Positions 33,932 to 48,900 are shown, counted from the first letter of the stretch. The stretch is 64,000 nt of DNA from Ovis canadensis (GCF_042477335.2 NC_091263.1:70860501-70924500); one strand, 5' to 3'. Numbers and translations: made by a program. Notes: a model not told the origin generated them from the letters alone.

Positions 33932-36900
33932 CTAAAGTGGAAATGATGAGCTGGTCACCTGTCATCTTCCCCAGCTCATGCCCCATCTCCTAGCTTCATT
34001 TACAGTGCTTAAAGTAGGCTCTCGGCACCACTGAACTTGATGAATGGCTTGTTCTGACAGCCTGGTAGCTGACCCCTTCCCGCCACTCAAGTGCAACCCG
34101 TCCTGCTTACCAGCCCAAAGTTGGCTTGCCTGCCTTCTGTTGCCTTATCCCCACCTCGCCCGCCTATTCAGAGACTCTCAGGAATTTCCCTGCTGTTTAT
34201 GGAATCAAGTCCAGGTTCCTGGTCTGCTCTCAGGACACTCCATGACTCAACCCAGACGACACTCAGGCTCTTCCTGGTAGAGGTTAAGAGCTTGGCATTG
34301 GGGCTGGGCAGTGCTGGATTCAAATGGCTCTGCCCTTTTCTTAATTTGAACCCTTCCAAAACCCAAATTAGTTCTCGCATTTGGCAGGCATTTATTGGGT
34401 CCCCCTGGGTGTGACAGGCTCTTCTCAACGCACAGCTTTCCGTGAGCCTTCTGCCCCAGGTCCTCCCTGGACCCTGAGGCACTCCAGGGTAACTGCCCAC
34501 TAGCTAGCAATCAACCAGCAATTTCTAAGTGTCTGACTCAGTTTCCCCATTAGGATGTGAGAGGAGGGAGTCCACCGTGTTCAGTATTGCACGCCTGGTG
34601 GTACCCTGCACAAGGCCGGACACGAGCTAGGTTTGAATACCAGCTTTGCAAGTTACTGTGTAGCCTGTCAGTAACCTCTCTGAACATTTGTTCTGTGTAT
34701 AGAATGGTAAGAATAAGACAATAAGGACTGAAAGTGTTTCACATACCACCTGTATCTCCAGAGATTCTCGGTAAATGGTAACTGAACCATCTGCAGGGGA
34801 CCTGGCAGGTACACCCAGAGCTGGGCAGGAGGCTTACCTTGGCAGTGCAGGTGGCCCTGAGGGGCTCGATGAGCCGGTCCACCCTCTGCAGGACGGGCAC
34901 AGGACACAGGGTAGCCAGTCGGGCGAGCATGATGAAGGTCAGCATCTGACCGGGCGAAGGAGACAGTTCTTGGTGAAATAGCCCAGGACCGAAAAGAGCA
35001 GGCCCTGGGGGAGAGCAGAGGGCTGGACCCGACCCCCGGAACTCAGGTCCAAAGTAGCAGCCGGCCTGCCTGTCACCCTGATCTCCGCTGGCACTCACCA
35101 AATACTGGCTGACTAAGGAATGCTTCTGTGCGTTTGCCCAGCAAACACAGATTTACAACTCCGGCTCTTAAGTGTGTGGAACTTTTGGGTGATTACCACT
35201 CCATTTATTCACTTTTGTATTGTCTAAACAAACACAATTAATGACTTGTCTTACATTGGTTTTTCATTACAAAAGGGATTCATGCTCATTGTATATATAT
35301 TAAAAAGCTCCAAGAGGACAGAAGGTGAAAGCGGTCTGCCCCACAGGTAATAAAATGGCCAAAGTTTCACAACTCACTCTCCACCTGACAGTGGGTCTGG
35401 GCCACCTTCCACGCCAGCCCACAGTGTCAGGATCCCGTGACGGGAGGTACCCAGTGCACTGAGCCAACTCCCGGTGAGCGTTTCCCAACTCCCAGAGAGC
35501 TATGGAGAACCACCTCCCGCCTAAACCCTTGGAATGTATGTTTAGGGGTCAGTTCGTGGAGTGAATTTCACATTTTGAAATGTGCCTAGGGCTTCCCTGG
35601 CGGCTCGGTGGTGCAGAAGCCACCTGCCAGCGCAGGAGACACGGGTTCATTCCCTGGTGTGGGAAGAGTCCGCATGCCGCAGCGCAAGTAACCGGAGCCA
35701 CAGCCACCAAGCCTGCGTTCCAGAGCCTGGAGCCACAGCCACTGAGCCTGTTCTCTAGAGCCCCGGAGCTGTGAGTACCCTACACTCTGTGCCCCACAAC
35801 GCGAGAAGTCACCGCAATGAGAAGCCACACGCTCTAACCAGAAAGTAGCCTCCGCACGCCGCAACTAGAGAAAAGCTCGTGAAGCAACGAAGACCCAGGA
35901 CAGCCACAAATAAATCAAGCGATAAATACATAAAGCGTTTCTAAGTTCTACTTTTTTGTAGTTCTGGCCAAACCAACCTCCCAAGGCCTTGCCCACTCCC
36001 ACCAAAGGTGTGAGAACTGGGTTCTTACTGGAAAAGAACAAAGCAGGGGACTTCCCTGGTGGTCCAGTGGTTAAGACTTGGCCTTCCAGTGCAGGGGGTG
36101 GGCATGGGCACTGATCGGGGCACTAAGATCCCACATGCCATACTGTGCAGCCAAAAGTAAAAGAGAACAAAGCAACTACTCTCGTGGGGGTGCCTGGGGC
36201 GGGCGTGGGGGAGCCTGGGGCGGGCGTGGGGGACAGACGGGCAGTGGGTCCGGCGGGGGTCCTCCTACCCGGATGTCGTAGTGGTCCTTCAAGCCGTCCT
36301 CCACGTGGTTCAGGAACTCGCAGACATCCAGCTGGCCCAAGCAGCTCTCCAGCAGTGAGTACATGCACTCGAAGGCCGCCTTCCGCACATCCAGCCCATC
36401 GTCCACCGTGTGCTTAAAGGGCCCCATCTCCACCTGCAGGAGGGAGGGTGAGAGGAAAACGGGCTGAGGGCTGTGACCCCGGGGCATGGAGGACACCTCC
36501 CCAGGCTCCTGCTGTGCACCGCTCCCTCTCTCATTCAGTACTGTGTCCTGTCCCCAAATCATGCCTTAGACTCCAGTCTCCACGCCTGTGCTCAGCCTGC
36601 GACGCCTTTTTATAATGATAATAGTAATGTTCTAATGATAATTATAATCCACTGAACAGGTTTGCTCTGCCAGGCACTGTGCTGTCATCAGTCCCAGGAA
36701 GACTGTTACTATAAACTCCGTTTAATATATGAGGAAACTAAGGCTCAGAAATGTTAACTTGCCCAAGGAGACGAGCCCAAGTTAGTAAGTGGTTCAATCA
36801 GAATTAAAAATCCAGGTCTCTTTGACGTTGTCACAACCACAAGGGTTTGCTTGTAATGGTAAACTCTACTCACCCCTCAAAGCCCACTTCAAATGCCTTC

Positions 36901-39900
36901 TCCTTTGGGGGAACTTTCCTAACCTCTCTAAAGAGAATTGGATTTTCCTCCGAGATGCTAGGTGGTTCAGACCTTCTCTTTATATCGTGCAAGGACTTAG
37001 CTATTAAGTCACTTTGACTCTCTGCCTCTTAAATCCTAACTTCACCACGTGGGGTCTAAGTTCAATAATCAGGAGGCCATTAGCAAACTGGTGGCTTATG
37101 TCTGGGCCAGCTGAGTCCTGGCGCCCAGGCGCAGGGCTGGTGTCCCTCGAACACCTGCTGAATGTCAAGTGATCACAAGAGTTGCCTACATTTAATGAGC
37201 GCCGACTGTGTACCAGGAGCAGTTTTGAGCACTTGCAAGATTTAGCTCATTAAATCGTCTTCAACAACTATAATGTGGACACCATTATGTCTTTCCTTTG
37301 GCCTGTTTGGAGAAACTGAGGCTAAGAGAGGATTGGGGCTGCCCCAGCCAGGCTCACACTGCCAGGAAACAGAGGGGCAGATGCGAGCCTCTGGGCCAGC
37401 GCTTGCTCTGATGAACCTGACCCTAACCCTCTCCCCAGCCACAGCAGTCCAGCCTAAGGGCACCTGGCTGTGTTCTCCCCTGGCTTCACCTCTCGGATGA
37501 GGTCGCGGCGGATCTTCGTCTCCTGGTAGAGGAAGGGCAGGATGTCATCCAGCAGGTCGCGGACCAGTGAGGGCTTGTTGTGCACGGCGGAGTTGAAGAA
37601 AGCCAGGGTGGCCCGGCGCACGTTCAGGTCTGGGTCCTGCAGGCTCTCCATGAACTCTCCTGGCAGCGAGACCAGAAGCGGGGGTGAGGGGCGGCACAGC
37701 CACAACCAAACACCCAGCTGACCCCACGCGACCTCGCTTCCCTGGTTAACGGGCCACTCAGACCTGGCTGATGGGTATGGATATGTTCTGAGCATCTGCT
37801 TTGCACAACAAAGTCCAGAGAAGAGAGTGGACTTGAGTGTGGCCTGGGTTTAAATCTATGCTTGACCATGCAGTTCCTGTGGGACCTTGGGCTGCCTCAA
37901 TGTCCTCATCTGTAAAATGGGGGTAACAGCCGTACCTACACTGCAGGACTGGTTTCAGGATTTAAAACGTCATCATGTCTAAAAAGCACATGGCAGAACA
38001 GCGAGGGAGGACTCTAAACGTTACCTTGATGGTATTTCAGATGAGAATCCTGAGGATCAGAGAGGTAAAGAGACTTACACAAAGTCACACAGCATTTCCT
38101 TGCGCATACACCTTTTCTGTGTAGGCTAGACTTTTTAACGACCATGTTCATGTTTTATATATTCAATAAATAAATAAAATCAAGAATGAGAGGGGTCCCT
38201 AAAAAAAAAGAAAAAACTGTATTTCAAATGATATAAGTACCCAGGTTATGAAGGAGAACAACTCACCTAAGTAACTTCCCAAAGTATTGTGACAAGATGC
38301 CCCTCAGGCTAAAGATGAAAGAATTATAAATGAATACTGATTTTTCACAGATAAGGGTTAGCAATTCTCATGACTACCTTCTGTGTATTCCAGGATTAAG
38401 TGAATAAGTATCTTGTGGAAAATAGAAGCTGGCATTCTCCCATAACAGAAGGGTATGTGGAAAGGGAAAAGGCAAGCATGAACCCTGTGGTGCTGGGCTA
38501 GAATAGGAGGTAACCTGTGTATATAGGGGTTACTGTGTAATACACATAATAAATACCATCCTCCACTAAAAGGAATCAGGGCTTCTTGGAGAAACGGTTG
38601 ATTCCAGGGATGAGACAGGAAAGGTTCAAGATGAGTCTGAAGCATCTTATTGTGCAAAAGATAAGGATATATGAAAAGAATGATAGAAGCATGTCATCAG
38701 AACATAGGAACCAGCTTGAAGGGCTCCCACTGGCTAAATGTGAGACTGTCTTGGGACTCTAAATAAAAGACAGTAATAGATTATAATCCACTGAATGAAA
38801 TACAAATCCCTGAGTCTATAATGATATGAACAAATCAGTGAATAAAAAATGGGGGAAAACAAAAAGTTATTCCTGAGAATAAAATGCAAACTAAAAAATA
38901 TGGAAGGAATGCTGAAATTAGAAAGTTGTTCCTTAGTTGTCATAACTGTCAGTAATCATTTATTCAGGCAAGAAACCACAATGCACGCAAAATGTAGTGT
39001 GCAAAAATTTGATGAGGAAGAAGATATTTCAATAGGCAGAAGATCTAAAGAGATTCCTCCAAGGAAGGCATACAGATGGCCAAAAAGTACATGAAAACAT
39101 GCTCCACGTCACTAATGATCAGAGAAATGCAAATCAACACTACAATGAGCTATCACCTAACACCAGTCAGGATGGCCACCATCAAAAAATCTACAAACAA
39201 TAAATGCCAGAAAGGATGTGGCAATCAAGTGACCCTCCTACACTGCTGGGGGGAATATGAATTGTACAGCCATCACCAAGAATGGTATGGAGGTTCCTTT
39301 AAAAACTAAAAACAGAACTATTGCTACCGTATGATCCAGCAATCCCACTCCTGGACATGTAACTGCAGAAAACTCTAATTTGAAAAGATACAACCTTCAT
39401 CCCCACGTTCACTGCAGCACTATCTGCAACAGTCAAGACACGGAATCAACCGACATGTCCACCAACAGAGGAGGAGATAAAGAACATGTGGTACATACAT
39501 GTACACGTTGGACTACTGCGTGCGTGTGCGACCTCATGGAGTGCGGACCCCCAGGCTTCGCGGTCCATGGGATTCTCCAGGCAAGAATTCCGGGGATCTT
39601 CCCGACCCAGGAATCACACCTGTGTCACTTACATCTAACCTGCATTGGCAGGTGGGTTCTTTACCATTAGTGCCACCTGGGAAGCCCATAATGGGCTATT
39701 AGCCACAAAAAAAGAATGAAATAATGCCACTGGCAGCAACGTGGATGGACCGAGATAATGTCATACTGAGTGAAGTCAGTCAGATAAAGACAAATACAAT
39801 ACTGCTCATATGTGGAATCTAGTTTTTAAAAGTGATACAGATAAACTTATTTACAAAACAGAAACAGGCTTAGAGATATTGAAAACAAACATGGTTACCA

Positions 39901-42900
39901 AGAAGGAAGGGGGAGAGGGATAAACTGGAAGATTGGGATTGACATATACACACGACGATATATGAAATAGATAACTATTAAGAACCTGCTGTATAGCACA
40001 GGGAACTCAATACTCTGTAATGACCTATATGGAAAAAAAAATCTAAGAAAAAAGTGGATTTATGTATATGTATAACTGATTCACTTTGCTGTACACCCTA
40101 AAGTAACACAACATTGTAATATTAGACTCCAATAAAAAAATTTTTTAAAAAATAGGAAGAAAAATCAAGACCGAGAACAGGGTGGAGAGGACCGCAGTGG
40201 GCAGAGGGGAGGGGGTGCTCACCGATGAAGGTCTTCAGGAGGGGATCGATGGGGTGGGGCTGATCAGAGATGAGGTACTTGGCTGCTGTGATGGCGGTGC
40301 AGCGGGTGTGTGGCCGACCTGCAGGACAGGAGGGGTGGCATTGGCGGGGGCACGCCAAGCTTCCCCTCGCCTCCGTGGGAGACAGGATCGGAACCTCTTC
40401 CCATGCAACCCCACACATCCATCTTCAAGGAAGTCAATTACCACTTTCCTCGGCAGCCCGCAATCGCTCCTGAATTCCGGCTGCAGCTGAGACAGTACAA
40501 CTGCTGGTGCTCAAGCACCCACCCCGAGGTCACGAACAGAGAATGAGAACCCAAGACGGGGCTCAACCCGAAAAAAGACCTCTGCCCAGGCCTTGGAGCT
40601 GTGTTCTATTTTTCAGATATTTTTTAGACATATTATCTCAATTAATCCTCTGGCTTAATCCTAGTCATTGGTTGATAATAATATTAGTTAAAAGAAATTC
40701 AAAAATTATTGTTAATCTCCACTTTACAGATGTGGAAAGAGAGACCAGAAAGGTTAAAATCAGATCTAAGGTCACCCAGCAGGTCCAGAATTCACCAGCT
40801 GCTTCTGAGCTCTCTCTGGGCCCCCCTGCAACCTGCATTCTCCAAGGAGAGAGCAGTTGTGCTTCAGACAGGCTAAAATCACTTAATTTTGCTTTTCTGT
40901 CTTGCTTTCTGAGTAAAGAAGCTGCAGAAAGGGAAGGAAATACACTTCCCATCAGGGTGGAGGAAATTAATTGGCCAGCTCTCTCTCCTCTCCACCTCTC
41001 ACCCCTCCTAGCCCATAGCACTGAATGGGTTAAGGCTGTTTCCACCCACAGACTTTAGTTCAAGACTCAGGACAAAGTTTACAAGTTGATGCTTGGGTAT
41101 AAGGGAGTTATGGGCTTCAGACTTGCAGCTTTTTTCCTCATTCTTTTTCCATCCTGACTGGCTCCTAAGAAGATTCAGGGTGCCTGGTGAAGATAATACA
41201 TGTAGAGTAGGATTAAGTGAATTAAGAAAAATGAGGCCAAGGACAAAGTGAGATGGAGACCAGAGTGAGGGGAGTGCAGAGAGAGGAAGTCCCATGAACT
41301 TGCTGGTACCAGGCAGCTTATTTGGCTCGAAGCGTCCCACAGCTGGTGGTAAAAAAGGAAATGTGGCCAGTTAGCTGGTTCAACAGTGGGTGCAAGGCCC
41401 AAGCAAACCCCAGCTATGAAAAGGTAGGGCTCAGACTTCCCTGGTGGCCCAGTGGTTAAGAATCCACCGTGCAGTGCAGGGGACATGGGTTCAATCCCTG
41501 GTCCAGGAAGATCCCGCGTGCTGAAAAGCAACTAAGCCCGAGTCCCACAACTACTGAGCCCGTGCTGCAACAAGAGAAGCCACCACAGTGATAAGCACCA
41601 CACCAGAGGGCAGCCCCACCTCACTGCACCTAGAGAAAGCCCGTGCACTCCAACAAAGACCCAGTACAGCCGAAAATTAAAAAAAAAAAAAAAAAAAAGG
41701 GAAAAAAACTGCCTCTCATGCCTAGAACCTCGCCTCCCAAGGTTTCTTGTGGAGGTCCCTATGGGTGTGACAGGTGATACTCTCAACACGGTCATCCTGT
41801 CCACACAGCAGTGAGGGCCAGAGCTGCAGCTTCTACACCAGCCACCCAGGAAGGGCCTAACTGGAACCACTAGTACAACAGCAGCAGCAGATACTAACAG
41901 TACGCATCAGGTACCACCCACCAGACCACACGCTCTGCCTGCGTTATGTCAGCTAACCCACCACAGACCACATGGAGGCCAGCAGACCAGGCCCGGAGGC
42001 CTTTCATTCCCAGGGGCTTTGACTTGCCCCAGAGCCCACCGTCCACCTGCCCTTCTTCCTCACTGAGCTGCGGAACATCCTGACATGCTCTGACCCCACG
42101 ACGTGAGACCTGCCCTCCTCACCCCGTCCCTGGCCCTCTCCGAGCCATGGGGCCTGGCATCCCCTCCGAGGCCACGTTTACATTTGCTCCTGGCCCCCAG
42201 AATGAGCTGCATTCTGTGGCCTGCTGTTTCTGGCCCCTCAGAGAACCGCCTTTACTAACCTTAGCCCGGGGCATGTGGCCGCTGACAACGCCCAGTGGCA
42301 TCTTGAGTTTACTTGTTGGAAGGACACGTCAAGAATTGTGTCCCCTCCATCCCATAGGGGCCCCCTGGAAAAGGCCCCTGAGTCTCAGGAAAAGCTGTTT
42401 TTAACGGCTCCTCTGCATTGAATCTTATCAACACCATGATGCTCAGACCCCTATCACCTGAACGAGCTCATCCAGTGTGGACCTCTAGGGCGCAATGCCC
42501 ACTTTCAATTTGGGCTGCCTTTGCCCATCCCCAGGCCCCTACCTGCAGCAAGCTGCTTCCGGAACCGGGGCAGGAGGAAGGGAGGGTTTACAAGGACGAG
42601 CTTCCCGATGCACTCGGCCACCACCCCCCGGGTGCCCTCCTCGGCGCCCTCGCAGCGCTGGAACAGCAGGGCCCAGATGTCCTCGGCGTAGGGCTTCAGG
42701 CTGTCAGGCTGGGCGGCCCCCAGGGCCTCCCGCAGCGAGTGCAGCAGCAGGTACTGCCTCCGGGGCTCGGCCTCCATCTGCCCCAGCAGGAAAGGCAGGA
42801 AGTCAGGCAGGTTCCCCGCGCCCACGCGGCCCAGCGCGTAGGAGGCAGCCGCCCTCACATCCTCACTGGGTGAGCCCAGGGCTTCCAGGAGCACCGCCTT

Positions 42901-45900
42901 CAGCTCCCGCTGTGGGCCTGGCCCGGCCACCTGGCCCACCTCCGCCAGCGACAGGAACGCCAGGACCTTGACCCCGGGGCTTGAGCTGGGCGACCTGGCC
43001 TCGCCGACCAGGCGGTTGGCCGTGCCTGCCGCCTCCTGGGGACAGGCCGCAGCGAGGGCCGCCACGCAGCGGGCCAGCGAGTGGAACACTTGCTTGTGCA
43101 GGCCGGGCCCGCCGTCCGCTGCCTGCTCGTACACGGGTGCCGTGAGCAGGCCGATGAGCTTGGCGTAGTCCACGCACGGCGGCCGCGTCCCCACCAGGGC
43201 TTGCAGGAAGCCTTCGGTGGCCATCAGCACCCCGGCTGGCAGCAGGGGTGAGCGCAGCAACCGCAGCAGCTCGGCCAGCACGGGGCCGCTGACCTCGGCC
43301 ATGGAGGCCGGCTGGGCGCGGGTAACGGTAGCGAGGAAGTCCACGGCCAGCTGGGCCACGTGCATGTCGCTCTCACTGACCAGGGCGGGCAGCTCGGCCA
43401 GCACGGCCCGCACGGCGGGCGGCGGGAGACCAGGGCCCTGGCTCTGGGCCAGCGCAGCCAGGGCCGCCAGCGTGGCCAGCCGCAGCGCCCGCTGGTTCTT
43501 GCGCAGGAAGGAGGCCAGGATGGGCAGCGCTTCGGCCAGGATGGGCTGCAGGCTGATCTTCAGTGGGGACACGGCCACCAGCATCAGCGCCTTGACGGCT
43601 GAGAGCCGTGTGATCTCGTTCCGCAGGCGGTCCAAGAGGAGCAGGAGCGACGGCTCCAGGTCGTCCCCCAGCCGGTCGCCCAGATGGCCCACAAGGTGGC
43701 CCATGCAGGAGATGGCCCGCTCCTTCACCTCCTGGTCCAGGTCGGTGGCCCGAAGCCGGGCCAGGGTGGCCGCGGACATCTCTCCAACGTAGGGCTCGGG
43801 GTCCAGCTTCCGAGGCCCGTCCAATGGCCACAGCGCCCTCACCAGCTCCTGGAGCACCAGCAGGGCCTCGGCCGCGATCTTGTAGAAAGGGTCAGCCACG
43901 CAGGCCAGCACTGGTGGCAGGAGAGTGGGCAGGTGGGGCTGGAAGGCCTCGGCCGGCTCTGTGCCCAGCAGCCCCTGCAGGAAGGCCAGGGCATCCATCC
44001 GGATGGTGGAGGAGCTGGAGCGGTCGGCCAGTGAGAAGACGATGCCTGTGGGGTAGGTGCCCAGGTTACCAGGACACACACCCTGACCCAACTCAGCCTT
44101 CCCTGGATGCGGGGATGGAGGACCCACAGGAGTCTGAGCTGGACCCAGGCACCTGGGCCCTTACTCAGCAGCAGGTTCTGAGAGGTCAGGGCTCAGCTGG
44201 AGCCAGGGCTGAGGATGCAGGCCAGGAAACTTACATGAACACAGGACAGAGGGCCGCACCCCAGCCCTGTACTCACTGCTGGCAGTGGGGAGCCGCTGTA
44301 GGTTGCTGAATGGTGGTACTGGCAGGGAGTGGGGGCTGGGGGCTGGGTTCAGGGGAGAAGCCGGAAGAGCAGACCCCAGGTTCCAGGGCACCCTACCTGC
44401 TACCAGCACGGGCATGTGCTCCGCCAGGCTGCCCGGGAGGACGCCTGCCAGCTCGGTGAGGAGGCTGAAGCAGCCCTGGCGGGCCCTGGCACTCCGGTCT
44501 TTCAGCTGCCGCTGCAGGGCCTTCATCACAAGAGGCACCTGTGGGCAAGTCAGGGGCGAGGAGGAGGCCAATGACCACCCAGGAACCCAGACACCCCATC
44601 CACCACTGGGGGGCTCTGCCCAGGCACCTGACAAGGAGGGACCCTCAGTTTGTGGAAGGGATCATCCCACTCTGAGCTCCCCATCACTCACTCTGTGCCA
44701 GACACCTCATTCCACACTCACCCTCTGAGGCAGGCACTAGTCCTGGGCCCACCTGACACTTGGGAGACAGGCAGAGAGTAGTAGCCAGCTCAAGGTCACC
44801 GGATCGGGGGCCCTTCTGCCTTCCCCAGCTGGATTCCCTCCCTGATGAGCTCACCCACTCCCGAGGTTCGGATTCCACTGAAGCAATGACTCCCAGATCC
44901 ACATCTGACACCAGACTTGTGTGCTACCTGCCCACCCGACATCTCAACTTGGGCATCCAACGAGGACTTTGGACAGAATAAATGTACAGAACAAAACTCC
45001 GCACGTTCCCCGCTCCACCATCTCGGGGACTGTACTTCATGCTTTAGCCAGAGCAGAGAAGTCACGTGACATCTCCCTGCCCCTCACCTTCCACATCCAT
45101 CTGTAAACTCAAAAAACTATATCTCGGGGCTTCCCTGGTGATCCAGTGGCTACGACTGTGCCCCCAGTGCAGGGGACCCAGGGTTCAATGTCTGGTCAGG
45201 GAACTAGATCCCACGTGCTACAACTAAGAGCTGGCATGCCACAACTAAGACCCAGCACAGCCAAATAAATACCCAAATAAATAAATATCAAAAAAAAACT
45301 ACCTCTCAAGTCCAACCTCCTGCCTTTCACCTACACGGCTGCAGTGGCCTCCAGCCCATTACAATCCATTTCTCACACAGCAGGCAGAGTGAACTTTTTC
45401 AAATGTGAATAGGATACCATATTCCCCTTCCTGTGGCTTATACCCTCTCAGAATAAAACTGAACCCCCTTTCTGTGGCCTGGAACCCTACTTGTGCTACT
45501 GGCTATCTGCCTGAGACTGTGCGGTCCAGGCACTTCATACAAACGGCCAGGCACACAGCAGGTGCTCAATAGATGGGGGGCAGTGGGCGGAAGGAAGGGC
45601 TGTGAGGTGGGGGGCAAGGGGGAGGGTAGGCAGGCACACCTGTCCTCGCAGCATCTGGAGGTTGCTGCCGGTCTGGGTGGGCTCCTCCATGACCTCCATC
45701 CACCCCTTCGGGGGCCGCGTCTGCCGCAGCAGCACAAGGTAAGCCCCGAACACGTCGGCCTTGACGTTCTCCTCGCGCTCCTTGAAGCGATGGATGAGCG
45801 CGGGCGCCAGGGCGCAGTGGAAGTCAGGCAGCAGGTCGGGCCGAGAGTCGATCAGGGCTGCCAGGCACTTGGCCGCTGCCCGGCGCACCTTCCAGCTCAC

Positions 45901-48900
45901 GTCGTCGTCATCGCTGTACTCCTCCTCGCTCTCTAGGGCAGCAATCAGGACACCCGTGGAGCCCCGAGCCCCGAGGGGGGAGCCGCCAGCCCCACCCAGG
46001 TGGTCTTCCAGGACAGAGCGGGTGAGAAGCGAGGGGGCAGTGAGGAGGGCTCAGGTGGGGCTTCCCCTTTCTAGGTAGCCCGCCATGGGATTCTCCAGGC
46101 AGGAATACTGGAGTGGGTTGCCATTCCCCTCTCCAGAGGATCTTCCCGACCCAGGGACTGAACCTGGGTCTCCTGCATTGCAGGCAGATTCTTTACCTCC
46201 TGAGCCACAAGGGAAGCCTCCGTGGTCACTACTTCTAACTACTAAGAAGTTGCTGTTTAGTCCCTGAGTTGTGTCCGACTCTCTGCGACCGCCAGGCTCC
46301 TCTGTCCATGGGGATTTTCAGGCAAGAATACTGGAGTGCGTGGCCATTTCCTTCTCCAGGTTAATGAGGACCTGCTGTGTGCTGGGGATGGCGCCAGGCA
46401 GGGAACTAGCTGGAGGTAAACCAGGGTCCCCCCATCTGCCTCCCTTGATTGTTGTGACTGCATCCGGCAAAAACTGACTCCCAAGTGAGGATTTAGGAGA
46501 CCCATGTGGGGCATAAGACCTGTCCTTTGGTTTTAGGACTGGCTGTGTGATGTTTTATCTACTTGGCTTTCAGAAGGGAGGTGACAGTTCCCCCGCCCTG
46601 GGTAGGGTCCTGATTCTGGTTTCCAAGCAGGACTATGAGAGAAGCTGTGTTTGCGTGGCTCTTTGCTCTCCAAGCTCCCCTCAGGGGCCAGAGCTCAAGT
46701 CTTCACCACCCCTCAGGAATGAAGGTGTCTTGAGGCTCTTTTGTAGATATGAGTAAGGCTCAGAGAGGGTGAGAGATTCTCCTGAGGACACAGAGCTAGA
46801 AACAGCAGAGCTGAGTAAGGCCCACCCATACACATGGGGGAGACATATGTGAGGCTCAGAAGAAGACGGTCCTACCTAGGGACACCCCCAGCCACAAGCT
46901 CAAAGACCAGTGTGATCCTACTCACTCTGCTCTGTAGAGAGCTCAGACTCTCAGAGCACCGCAACTGGACAAGCCATGGTGGGCCAGGGGGATGGTCCCC
47001 CAGATGTGCCTGGTCAGCTCAGCAGATTGTCCCCCTGATGGCCCCTTGTTTGTTATCTCCACCCCATGTCACCCATGGAGAAACATCCAGAGCTCCTAGA
47101 TACTAACAAGAAAATGTCCAGTCTCCTTGGCCTGCGACTCGAGGCCCCTACATGCCTGTCCAATCTCATCTCCTGCCACTGCATCTCGTTCCGAGTACCC
47201 CACCGGGACATAAGTCCCTCGCCTCCATCAGTACCTCCAGGGTCCAGGGGCATCCCCCTGAGTGACAGACACGACCACAGGCATAGAAGGAAAGAAGCTA
47301 TTGAGTCCATTCCCCACCCAGGCATCTCTCCCTGTCAGGGCCAGTCAATCCATCATCAGAGCTTCACGTTGCTGGGGTAAAGCAATGGCTCTTGGACACT
47401 GCAACTCAAAGGATACAGGGGGACTTCCCTGGTGGTCCTGTGGCTAAGAATCCACCTAGCAATGCAGGGGATGCAGGTTCGATCCTTGGTCAGGGAACTA
47501 AGATTCCATATGCCTTGGGGCAACTAAGCCCATGCACAGCAGCTGAGCCCACAGGCTCTGGAGCCTGCACACTGCAATGGAAGATCCCACGTGACACAGC
47601 AAAGATCCCACGTGTGGCAACTAAGACGAGGCAGCCAAATACATTTTCAAAAAAGGGTACAGAGATGGCAGCACGAGATTGGAGCTTCAAGTCCCACCTA
47701 TGCCACTTCCTAGCTGTGTGATCTCAGGCAAACCTCTAAGTCTCAGTTTTCTTGTCTGAAATATGGGCATGATAATAAATATCAGGTTTTCTAGGTTCAT
47801 CGTAAGGAACATGAAGTAAGAGGGTGCTCTGGACATCAGGAGATGCTCAATAAAAACAGCGGTCACAACTCGCTCATGATCTGTGCAGTCAGAGTGTGGG
47901 GATGACAGAGGATCTAGATTTCCAAGGTCGGGACTGGAGCCCCAGGAAGAGTTGGGATCAGGATGTGGGGCACCAAAGGTGGCCCCCGTCTTCGGCTGGC
48001 GGATCCATGGGGAGGCTGAACCCGGTTCCACCCACCAGCCCAAGGACAAGTTGGCTACCCACCTTGCTCACTGAACTCGCTGTCCTCAGTCTCCATCTGC
48101 TCCTCATCCTCGTCACTGTCGTAGTTATAGTTGGGGTCGTGCTTTATGTACTGGAGGCAGAGGCTGGTCACGTTGGGCACATGAGGGGCCATTTCCTTGG
48201 GGCACCTGTGGGTGGCATGCAGGAGGCTCTGCTGGACCCAAGCAGGACAGGGTGGGGGTGAAGCCCAGGGCTGAGCCCCGAGATCTGACTGCTTTGAGGC
48301 CAGCATCTTGTGCCCACTCCATCCCCACCAACTTCTCAAAGAAACCCCAGGGCCCCCATTCCTAGGATCCCCGCTGCACCTACTTCCTCAGGAAAGCCTC
48401 AAAGGCCTGGAGGCAGGACTCCCGAAGTTCGTCATCATCCAGGTTGCAGAACTCCTCCACCAGGGGCACCAGGCGGTCCAGATGGGCCCCTGCAGGACCA
48501 GGTGGGACACTGAGCGAGGCCAGCCCGTCTCCCGGGCTCTCCCAACCCACAGCAATCAGCCTGTGCCTGTTCCCGCCGCCTTGGCCACTGCAAACTGTAC
48601 CTCAGAGGCTTCAGCAGATGTGGGTTGTAGCCCCGACTCAGTCCCATCTAAGCTATGGGACCCTGGACACAACACAACCCTTGTTCAACCTCAGATCGCT
48701 CATCTTCACAGTAGGGAGAACAGTGCCCACCAGCCAGAGAGTTTGTCAAGAGTACAGATAAAAGGCAGATAAAGATCTACCTGGCACAGAACAGGCACTC
48801 GATAAGTGGCAGCTGTTGTCAAAACTATTACTCATGTTCTTGATTATTCCCTGTGCTAGGCTACAGCCCTGAGTGAGGAGACAGGCACCGCCCTTACAGA

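Noticed and set aside
43217-43792. 191-codon plus-strand open frame
   Set aside because: It is antisense to CAND2 exon 10, low-complexity (Ser/Arg/Ala-rich), and a shadow of a strongly conserved coding exon.
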